From positions 1 to 22,202 of the forward strand of contig JAVXNW010000043.1 in assembly GCA_036645575.1 (NCBI GenBank): 22,202 bases of DNA, read 5' to 3'. The notes under the pieces were generated by a model that worked only from the letters and a program-made list of their open reading frames with translations, was not told where the DNA came from and made no database searches. Positions within the stretch are counted from its first letter, which is position 1, and every line of letters begins with the position of its first letter. The position numbers and the translations under genes are program-made. Origin of the DNA: JAVXNW01 sp036645575 (GTDB lineage Bacteria; Bacillota; Clostridia; Christensenellales; Aristaeellaceae). Shown here one piece after another: positions 1-5,915 of this stretch.

Positions 1-81
1 ACCGGGGGATTTCGCTCGCTGCGGCGAGCGACCGGCCTACGCGGCCGGACTGCGCAAGGCTTGAAGCCTTGACCACAGCTC
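1..81 (+). repeat. Structured dispersed repeat, copy 1 (three consecutive hairpins)
   Basis: This non-coding stretch folds into three adjacent hairpins: stem 12-19/24-31 with loop TGCG, stem 32-37/43-48, and stem 55-60/66-71. An inverted copy occupies 22122-22202. Position i here corresponds to 22203-i there, and 68 of the 73 bases from 9 to 81 are identical. Four of the five differences form two compensatory changes in hairpin 1 (pairs 17-26 and 19-24 are C-G here and T-A in the other copy). The fifth lies in loop 2 (base 39). Its presence at both ends suggests a multi-copy genomic repeat at which assembly broke. Function is unknown. Confidence 0.85.
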
Positions 82-83
82 CG

Positions 84-128
84 CTCACGCGGGGAAGGAG
101 ACTCACGCGGGGAAGGAGACTCACGCGG
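84..128. repeat. 18-bp tandem repeat, 2.5 copies
   Basis: The unit CTCACGCGGGGAAGGAGA occurs at 84-101 and 102-119 without mismatch, followed by its first nine bases at 120-128. It abuts the structured repeat at 1-81. The other repeat copy at 22122-22202 has no such extension, so the array is local. It lies outside any gene. Confidence 0.85.
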
Positions 129-146
129 CGCGCGCGCGGCGGTTAC

Positions 147-312
147 CTAGTGTTCTGACATAGTTAAGACTTCGGATTTCGCGCGAGAGATTTTTTCGTC
201 CGGCAAGGAGCCGGAGCGCAGGCGTAGCAGCGCTACGTCAAGCGGAAGGCGACGCGGTCGGGCGGAAAAAGATCCGTGCGAAAACGAAGGATTAGCTTTG
301 TCAGAACACTAG
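147..312. mobile_element. MITE-like foldback element with 14-bp perfect terminal inverted repeats
   Basis: CTAGTGTTCTGACA at 147-160 is repeated perfectly inverted at 299-312, and imperfect inverted similarity runs inward for roughly 40 more bases. The 166-bp body has no ORF of its own. It contains two internal hairpins (199-204/210-215 and 223-228/232-237), so the whole element can fold on itself. A TA dinucleotide at 148-149 and 310-311 fits a TA target duplication as used by IS630/Tc1-type transposases; that assignment is inferred. The right end overlaps the stop codon (309-311) of the minus-strand activase-related gene. Removing the element and one TA would restore the same TAG stop, so the insertion left the protein unchanged. 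It may also act as a transcript-end hairpin. Confidence 0.7.
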
Positions 313-1667
313 TTCTTCTCCGCGGTCGCTACCTCGCCCAGCACTTCGACGGGCGCTTCCTGCGCTTCTTGGGCGCGATGCTTCGTGATCGGGTCGGTCG
401 GCGTCGCGTCCGCTAGCATCAGCTTGATGCGGTTCTCTTGGTTCACCCGCGCCGCGCCTGGGTCGTAGTCGATCGCCACAATGTTTGCACGCGGCGCGCG
501 CGCTTTCACGCTGTTCATCATGCCGCGACCGTTGATGTGGTTGGGCAGGCACCCAAACGGCTGCGCGCACACGATGTTCTCGTAGCCTGACCCCGCAAGC
601 GCCAACATCTCCGCCGTCAGCAGCCAACCCTCGCCCATGCAGCTGCCTTGGCTGATGCAGCCTTCGCCCCCAATCAGCGAGCGCGTATGCACAAACGACG
701 CAGGCGCCACCAGCCGCGTCTCATCGACCGCCCGGTGCAGCGCGCGCTCCATGCTCGTCAGATACCGAAACAGCAGTTCCGCCACCAGCATCTTGCCAAG
801 CCCGCCTCCGTACAGCTTGTGATCCACGCGCTTGTTGTTGATGCTGAACAGCGCAAAGTCCATAAGCCCCGGCGTCATGTACTCGCACCCCTGCTTTTGC
901 AGGAATTTTTCTAGCCCGTTATTGCCCAGACTCGCGTATTTCACGTAGATTTCGCCCACAATGCCTACCTTGACCGCCTTGCGCGGCGTCACGGCAACCT
1001 TCTCGAAGTCGCGCGCCACCTCAAGCAGCATGGGCCGCATCTGCGTAAGCGTGTACCCTTTGCCCGCCCGGAACTGCTCGCTCAATTTCACCGTCCACGC
1101 CTCCAGCAGCGCGTCCACGCTGCCGGGCGTGTTCTCATAGGGGCGTATCTGGTTTGACAGCAGCATCAGCTCATCGCCGTACACGATCCCCGCAATGAAC
1201 TTGCGCAACATGCTCAGCGTGATCTGAAAGCCCGGGTTCGGCTCCATCCCCGACAGGTTCAGGCTCACCACCGGCACCTTGTCAAACCCCGCCCGCACAA
1301 GCGCCTTGCGCAGCAGGTGGATGTAGTTTGACGCGCGACACCCGCCGCCCGTCTGCGTGATCATCAGCGCCGTCCGCTCGGGATCGTAACCCCCGCGAAT
1401 CAGCGCGTCAATCATCTGCCCAATCACGAGCAGCGCCGGGTAGCACGTGTCGTTGTTGACGTACTTTAGCCCGGTGCGCGCGATCTCCGGCCCCTCCGTC
1501 TTGAGCAGCACCACGTTATACCCCTCGGCCAGAAAGACGTTTTTAACCAATTCAAAGTGGATCGGCAGCATCATCGGCAACAAAATCGTGTGCGTCTTCT
1601 TCATTTCCTTGGTGAACAGGATCCGATCCGCGTCCGCGCCCGCTGCTTGCGCTTTTTTATGAAACAT
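309..1667 (-). CDS. Acyl-CoA dehydratase activase-related protein (C-terminal half of a split activase)
   Basis: This 452-residue protein matches what is, in many Clostridia, the C-terminal third of a single activase of about 1,400 residues. It opens with the family's FTKEMKKTHTILLPMM segment (residues 18-33). Cysteine motifs typical of this HgdB-like region follow: NNDTCYPALL, TGGGCRASNY, GEGCISQGSCMGEGW, and CAQPFGCLPNHINGRGM near the C-terminus, consistent with iron-sulfur or CoA-dehydratase-like chemistry. The exact substrate is unknown. The ATG at 1667 is preceded by GAGGG (1677-1681) with 9-base spacing, and this SD overlaps the UGA stop of the upstream gene. The two genes are in the same frame, separated by the stop and four codons, so translation is probably coupled. 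The stop codon lies inside the MITE at 147-312. Confidence 0.85.
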   Translation of the reverse strand: MFHKKAQAAGADADRILFTKEMKKTHTILLPMMLPIHFELVKNVFLAEGYNVVLLKTEGPEIARTGLKYVNNDTCYPALLVIGQMIDALIRGGYDPERTALMITQTGGGCRASNYIHLLRKALVRAGFDKVPVVSLNLSGMEPNPGFQITLSMLRKFIAGIVYGDELMLLSNQIRPYENTPGSVDALLEAWTVKLSEQFRAGKGYTLTQMRPMLLEVARDFEKVAVTPRKAVKVGIVGEIYVKYASLGNNGLEKFLQKQGCEYMTPGLMDFALFSINNKRVDHKLYGGGLGKMLVAELLFRYLTSMERALHRAVDETRLVAPASFVHTRSLIGGEGCISQGSCMGEGWLLTAEMLALAGSGYENIVCAQPFGCLPNHINGRGMMNSVKARAPRANIVAIDYDPGAARVNQENRIKLMLADATPTDPITKHRAQEAQEAPVEVLGEVATAEKN

Positions 1668-1679
1668 CCTTCGCTTCCC

Positions 1680-4595
1680 TCACTTCTCGCGGCCGGTCGC
1701 CGCAAACAAACTGCGCAGGCGTATCTTCGCCGCGCCCAAGTTCTCGATCTCGTCGATCTTGATCTGCGTGTAGATGCGGTTCGCCCCCTCCAAAATGCGC
1801 CGACACTCGTCCGCCGTGATCGCGTCGCACCCGCAGCCAAAGCTGACCAGCTGCACAAACTCCATGTCTGGCTGCGTCTTCACATATTCCGCCGCCGCGT
1901 AGAGCCTGCTATGGTACGTCCACTGGTTGAGCACCGCCACTTTGGGTCTCTCCTTTGACATTGTACTGACCGCGTCCTCGCTTATGACCGCCATGCCCAT
2001 GCCGCTGATCAATTGGTCGATGCCATGGTTGATCTCGGGATCGATGTGGTACGGCCGCCCCGCCAGAACCACAATGGGCTTTTTTTGCGCGCGCGCCGCC
2101 ATGATGATCCGCGCGCCTTCCCGATAGACGCGCGCCATGTACGCCTCATACGCCAAGAACCCCGCGTCGATCGCCGCCTTGACCTGCCCGCGCGTGACGC
2201 CCGCAAAGAGCGGATGCCCCGAAAGCATTTGATAGAGCTTGCCGGGCAGCGCCTTTTTGTTGTGAAGCCCCACATACCCATGGATGAAATCCACTTTTTG
2301 CAGCCCGCGCATGTTGGCGGCGAGCACCTCCGGGTAGTAGGCGACCACCGGGCAGTTGTAGTGGTTGTCGCCCAGCCCCTCGTCCAAGTTGTAGGTCATC
2401 GCGGGATAGAAGATGGTCGTGACGCCGTGCTCAATGAGCCAGGCGACGTGCCCGTGCATGAGCTTGGCCGGGAAACACACCGTGTCGCTCGGGATCGTCC
2501 CCTGCCCCTTCATGTAGAGCGCCCGGTCAGACACCGGACTTACCACCACTTCACAGCCCAATTCCCCAAAGAACGCGTGCCAGAACGGCAATAGCTCGTA
2601 CAGGTTCAGACCCAGCGGAATGCCCACCTTGCCGCGCGCGCCCGGAAGGCGCACAAATTCCCTGATCATCGCCAGTTTTCGCGCGTACAGGTTGAGCGAC
2701 TCATCCGCGCTATGCCCCGTCACCGGGCGCTCGCAGCGGTTGCCGCTCAGGTGCTTGCGCCCGCCCTCAAACAAATTGACCGTCAGCCGGCAGTGGTTTT
2801 CGCACTTGCCGCACACGGCGGCGCGCACCTCATGCACAAAATCGCGCAGCGCGCCTTTTCCAAGCGTGCTCGATTCGCCCGGCTGCGTGCTTCGGCGGTC
2901 GCGCGCGTACAGCGCCGCGCCATACGCGCCTGACAGCGCCGCGATGTCGGGCCGCGTGACCTGCTTGCCCAGCTCCATCTCAAATGCGCGCAGCACCGCG
3001 TCGTTTAAAAAGGTGCCGCCCTGCACCACGATGTGCTGACCCAGCGCGTCCGCGCTCGAGGGCCTGATCACCTTGTACAGCGCGTTTTTGACGATGCTCA
3101 TCGAAAGCCCCGCCGAGATATTCGCCGTCGATGCGCCGTCCTTTTGCGCCTGCTTGACCGAGCTATTCATAAACACCGTGCACCGCGACCCCAGATCGAC
3201 CGGGCGATCCGCCAGAATGCCCAGGTGCGCAAACGCCTCCACGCTCATGCCCAGCGCGCCCGCGAATGTCTGCAAAAAACTTCCGCACCCGCTCGAGCAC
3301 GCCTCGTTTAAATGCATATTGTCGATCACGCCGTTTCGAAGTTTCAGGCACTTCATGTCCTGCCCGCCGATGTCCAAGATGAAATCCACCTCGGGCACCA
3401 CGCGCTTGGCGGAGATCATGTGCGCCATCGTCTCGACGACCCCGTAATCCATCTGAAACGCGCTGCGGATCAGGTCCTCGCCATAGCCGGTCACCGCGCT
3501 TGCCAAGATCACAAGGCCGGGGTGCGCCTCGTAGAGGTGTTGCAAAAATTCCCGAACCAGCGGGATGGGGTTGCCGCTATTGGCGCGATACAGCGAATCC
3601 ACCATGCGCCCTTGGGCGTCGATCACCGCAAACTTGACCGTCGTGCTGCCCGCGTCCACCCCGACAAAGACTCGGTCGTCCGCCGGCCACGCGGCGCGCG
3701 GCGCCTTGTCGCGCGCGTGCCGCGCCTGAAATTCCGCGTATTGCGCCGGCGTCTCAAACAGCGGCGCGGCGTGCGCAAAGGTGTCGCTCACGCCGTGCTG
3801 CGCGATCTGCGCAATTACCTGCCTTATGTCCTGGCACGCGTCCGCCGAATAGGCCGCGCCCAGCGCGACGAAATAGAGGCTATTGTCCGGGCACACGCCC
3901 ACCAGATCCAGCGTCTGGTCAAACGCGCGGCGCAGTTGGGGAAGAAAGGTGAGCGGCCCGCCCAGGTACAGCACGCGCCCCTCGATCGGGCGGCCCTGCG
4001 CAAGCCCGGTCACCGTCTGGTTGACCACCGACTTTAAGATGCTTTCCGCTATGTCCTCCGCCCGCGCGCCCTGATTGATCAGCGGCTGGATATCGCTCTT
4101 GGCAAATACGCCGCAGCGCGACGCAATGGTGTAACACTTTTCGCTCTTTTCGGCCAGCACGTCAAGCGCGGCCGCCTCGACGCCCAGGAGCGCCGCCATC
4201 TGGTCGATGAACGCGCCGGTTCCGCCCGCGCAGGTGCCGTTCATGCGCGCGTCGGGAATGCCCTTCAAAAACAGGATCTTCGCGTCCTCGCCGCCCAGCT
4301 CGATCACCACGTCCGCGCCCGGCTCTAGCCGCTGCGCGCACACCCGCGTCGCATAGACCTCCTGCACGAACGTGAGTCCGCAGGCCTCCGCCATGCCCAT
4401 GCCCGCGCTGCCGCTGACGGCCAGGCGCGCCTGTTCCGCGCCCGGGAATTGCGCCGCAATCTCGCCAAGCAGCCGACACGCGGCGCTTGACACCTGGCTC
4501 ATGTGCCGCTCATAGCGCGTATAACAGATATTTCCGCAATCGTCCAGCACGACCGCCTTGATCGTCGTCGATCCTACGTCCAGTCCAATTCTCAA
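1680..4595 (-). CDS. Acyl-CoA dehydratase activase, duplicated BadF/BadG/HgdC ATPase domains plus DUF2229 (N-terminal part)
   Basis: This is a 971-residue ASKHA-fold protein of the 2-hydroxyacyl-CoA dehydratase activator family, whose members use ATP to drive one electron into a dehydratase or reductase partner. It has two ATPase domains. Domain 1 shows DVGSTT (about 6-11), GTCAGGTGAF (Cys ~122) and SRCGVF (Cys ~161). Domain 2 shows DAGSTT (about 314-319), EACSSGCGSF (Cys ~433) and SRCTVF (Cys ~472). The cysteine pairs correspond to the [4Fe-4S] ligands of HgdC. A Cys-rich linker (CGKCENHC) and a DUF2229-like region follow. TTG at 4595 is preferred as start because GGAGG at 4604-4608 sits 8 bases upstream and the protein then begins MRIGLDVGSTT. 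An ATG at 4610 has no SD and would place GGAGG inside the coding region. The C-terminal part continues in frame after a UGA as the 309-1667 gene. The real substrate is unknown. Confidence 0.88.
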   Translation of the reverse strand: MRIGLDVGSTTIKAVVLDDCGNICYTRYERHMSQVSSAACRLLGEIAAQFPGAEQARLAVSGSAGMGMAEACGLTFVQEVYATRVCAQRLEPGADVVIELGGEDAKILFLKGIPDARMNGTCAGGTGAFIDQMAALLGVEAAALDVLAEKSEKCYTIASRCGVFAKSDIQPLINQGARAEDIAESILKSVVNQTVTGLAQGRPIEGRVLYLGGPLTFLPQLRRAFDQTLDLVGVCPDNSLYFVALGAAYSADACQDIRQVIAQIAQHGVSDTFAHAAPLFETPAQYAEFQARHARDKAPRAAWPADDRVFVGVDAGSTTVKFAVIDAQGRMVDSLYRANSGNPIPLVREFLQHLYEAHPGLVILASAVTGYGEDLIRSAFQMDYGVVETMAHMISAKRVVPEVDFILDIGGQDMKCLKLRNGVIDNMHLNEACSSGCGSFLQTFAGALGMSVEAFAHLGILADRPVDLGSRCTVFMNSSVKQAQKDGASTANISAGLSMSIVKNALYKVIRPSSADALGQHIVVQGGTFLNDAVLRAFEMELGKQVTRPDIAALSGAYGAALYARDRRSTQPGESSTLGKGALRDFVHEVRAAVCGKCENHCRLTVNLFEGGRKHLSGNRCERPVTGHSADESLNLYARKLAMIREFVRLPGARGKVGIPLGLNLYELLPFWHAFFGELGCEVVVSPVSDRALYMKGQGTIPSDTVCFPAKLMHGHVAWLIEHGVTTIFYPAMTYNLDEGLGDNHYNCPVVAYYPEVLAANMRGLQKVDFIHGYVGLHNKKALPGKLYQMLSGHPLFAGVTRGQVKAAIDAGFLAYEAYMARVYREGARIIMAARAQKKPIVVLAGRPYHIDPEINHGIDQLISGMGMAVISEDAVSTMSKERPKVAVLNQWTYHSRLYAAAEYVKTQPDMEFVQLVSFGCGCDAITADECRRILEGANRIYTQIKIDEIENLGAAKIRLRSLFAATGREK

Positions 4596-4642
4596 AAAAA
4601 CGGCCTCCATGCACCCGGTGCTATATTATCAACGTATAACTG

Positions 4643-4663
4643 GTATAAATTCTTCGTTTATAC
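4643..4663. promoter_or_regulatory. Inverted repeat in the divergent intergenic region (candidate operator)
   Basis: GTATAAA at 4643-4649 and TTTATAC at 4657-4663 form a perfect 7-bp inverted repeat with a 7-bp spacer. It lies in the AT-rich gap between the divergent activase and cytidylate-kinase-like genes. A related half-site (GTATAAC) lies just beyond at 4634-4640. The promoter for the minus-strand activase must be in this region, but I could not assign convincing -35 and -10 boxes to it. A regulator-binding role is inferred. Confidence 0.35.
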
Positions 4664-4738
4664 TAAAACTCCTTCTTTGTGCGCGCTTCACCCATGAAAA
4701 TAACCCGCGCTTTACCCGGCTCTTTCGCGCGCAATCGC

Positions 4739-4767
4739 TTTACATTGGCCGGGAAAAGATTTATAAT
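4739..4767 (+). promoter_or_regulatory. Sigma-A promoter of the cytidylate-kinase-like gene
   Basis: TTTACA at 4739-4744 and TATAAT at 4762-4767 are separated by 17 bp, an almost perfect vegetative promoter. Transcription would start near 4774, giving a leader of about 30 bases that carries AAAGGAGG at 4787-4794. Confidence 0.85.
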
Positions 4768-4803
4768 GGCTCTATCCATCCCGCGCAAAGGAGGAAAACC
4801 ACC

Positions 4804-5385
4804 ATGAAGCGAACCATTATCACCATCAGCCGCGTATATGGCGCGGGCGGTCATCTTGTGGGGCAGCAGCTGGCCGAGCGGCTTGGCATCCCGCTTTACG
4901 ACAAGACGCTGATCGACATGATCGCAAAGGAGACCGGCCTCGCGCCCGCGTTCATCGAGCAAGCGGAACAGGCGCGCACGCCCAGCCTGCTCTACGGCCT
5001 ATACACCAGCGCGAGCAGCCTGCCGGTATACGACCAGATCGACGTGAGCGAGCGCAAGGTGATCCGGGACCTTGCGCAAAAGGGCTCCTGCATCATGCTG
5101 GGACGGTGTGCCGACTACCTTCTGCAGGGCGACCCCGACCTCACGCGCGTATTCATCTACGCGCCGCTGGCCGATCGCGTAAAAAAGGTGAGCGCCGCGC
5201 GCCAACTGGACGAGGACAAGGCGCTGAGCGAGATCACCAAATGCGACAAGCGCCGCGCCGCGTACTACGCCTACGTGACCGGACAAAAGATCGGAAACTG
5301 CGAAAATTACGACCTGATGGTCAATTCCAGCATCGGCCTAGACCGCGCCCTAGCCGCCATCCTAGCCTGCCTCCCCCCCGCCTAA
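4804..5385 (+). CDS. Cytidylate kinase-like family protein
   Basis: This 193-residue P-loop protein begins MKRTIITISRVYGAGGHLVG, the modified nucleotide-binding loop of the cytidylate-kinase-like family (PF13189 type) common in gut Clostridia. The YDKTLIDMIAKETG segment and the later CIMLGRCADYLL and RVFIYAPL strands also fit the family. The family resembles CMP kinase in fold, but its true substrate is mostly unproven, so this is not called Cmk. The ATG at 4804 is set by AAAGGAGG (4787-4794) at 9-base spacing and by the promoter at 4739-4767. The open frame extends upstream through that promoter, so longer starts are excluded. The gene appears monocistronic and stands divergent to the activase. 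Its stop is followed by a 47-bp tandem array before the terminator. Confidence 0.85.
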   Translation: MKRTIITISRVYGAGGHLVGQQLAERLGIPLYDKTLIDMIAKETGLAPAFIEQAEQARTPSLLYGLYTSASSLPVYDQIDVSERKVIRDLAQKGSCIMLGRCADYLLQGDPDLTRVFIYAPLADRVKKVSAARQLDEDKALSEITKCDKRRAAYYAYVTGQKIGNCENYDLMVNSSIGLDRALAAILACLPPA

Positions 5386-5401
5386 CCCCGCCGCTGCGCA
5401 G

Positions 5402-5600
5402 CCCGTTTCCTGCGCAGCCCGCTTTGGCGAAGGCGTTTCTTCTCGGAGCCCGTTTCCTGCGCAGCCCGCTTTGGCGAAGTCGGTTCTTCTCGGAGCCCGT
5501 TTCCTGCGCAGCTCGCTTTGGCGAAGTCGGTTCTTCTCGGAGCCCGTTTCCTGCGCAGTCCGCTTTGGCGAAGGCGGTTTCTTTCCGGAGCCCGTTTCTT
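5402..5600. repeat. 47-bp direct tandem repeat array (four units plus partial)
   Basis: Units begin with CCCGTTTCCTGCGCAG at 5402, 5449, 5496 and 5543. The first three are 47 bp and the fourth is 48 bp. A degenerate fifth start lies at 5591. Units 2 and 3 differ by one base. Each unit contains the 8-bp palindrome CTGCGCAG. The period is not a multiple of three and there are no unique spacers, so neither a coding repeat nor a CRISPR array is indicated. It fills the 3' trailer between the kinase stop and the terminator at 5691-5741. Confidence 0.9.
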
Positions 5601-5690
5601 CGGCAGGCGCGCCGCCTGCGCGGGCGCTTCTCACCTGCCCTTGGCCGTCAACCGGCCGCGCTCCTGCGCTTTTTTCTCTTTGTATCCCCG

Positions 5691-5741
5691 CAAGGCCCCC
5701 ACCCGCCTGTTTGCGCACCGGTTGGGGCCTTGTTTTTGTTT
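5691..5741 (+). terminator. Rho-independent terminator
   Basis: CAAGGCCCC at 5691-5699 pairs perfectly with GGGGCCTTG at 5724-5732, followed by TTTTTGTTTT. It lies about 300 bases past the stop of the cytidylate-kinase-like gene and would end a transcript carrying the 47-bp array. From 5742 to 5821 I see nothing further. Confidence 0.8.
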
Positions 5742-5821
5742 TGGCCAAGCGCACGCCGCCGCCAATTGCCCAATTTCAGGCGCTGCGGGTCGCTCCTCCG
5801 CGGGTTTTCGCAAAATAATTT

Positions 5822-5832
5822 GAAAAACGTTT
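5822..5832. promoter_or_regulatory. Candidate LacI-family operator upstream of the kinase operon promoter
   Basis: GAAAAACGTT at 5822-5831 contains the CG-centred palindrome AAACGTTT (5825-5832), just upstream of the -35 box at 5843. The identical 10-mer occurs in the transporter promoter at 9675-9684. Central-CG palindromes are typical of LacI-family operators. Binding by the regulator encoded at 8319-9401 is inferred. Confidence 0.5.
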
Positions 5833-5842
5833 CGCTGGGATC

Positions 5843-5872
5843 TTGACAAAGCCATGCGCCATTTGTGATAAT
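5843..5872 (+). promoter_or_regulatory. Sigma-A promoter of the pentose kinase-epimerase-regulator operon
   Basis: TTGACA at 5843-5848 and GATAAT at 5867-5872 are separated by 18 bp, with a TG just before the -10 box. Transcription should start near 5879. This excludes an in-frame GTG at 5865 as the start of the kinase. Confidence 0.85.
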
Positions 5873-5888
5873 AGACACAACCGCAAAA

Positions 5889-5898
5889 TCAACGTTGA
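5889..5898. promoter_or_regulatory. Candidate LacI-family operator in the kinase leader
   Basis: TCAACGTTGA is a perfect 10-bp palindrome just after the predicted transcription start, abutting the SD AAAGAAGG (5898-5905). Its centre is 65 bp from that of the site at 5825-5832, so two sites would bracket the promoter, a layout that would allow looping. The role is inferred. Confidence 0.5.
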
Positions 5899-5915
5899 AA
5901 GAAGGCAAATGCTGC

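Noticed and set aside
1680..1682. UGA as a selenocysteine codon in a 1,428-residue activase
   Set aside because: The position is a variable linker, not a redox motif. No SECIS-like hairpin was evident just downstream, and an SD for reinitiation overlaps the stop.
5402..5600. Possible CRISPR array
   Set aside because: The units are contiguous 47-bp direct repeats with no unique spacers and there are no cas genes nearby.
5106..5846. 246-residue plus-strand open frame through the 47-bp repeats
   Set aside because: It begins as a frame-shifted shadow of the cytidylate-kinase-like gene, then reads tandem repeats and a terminator. There is no SD.
5865..5915. GTG start at 5865 for the FGGY kinase
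   Set aside because: It lies in the -10 region of the promoter. ATG 5916 has an SD and gives the family-typical N-terminus.
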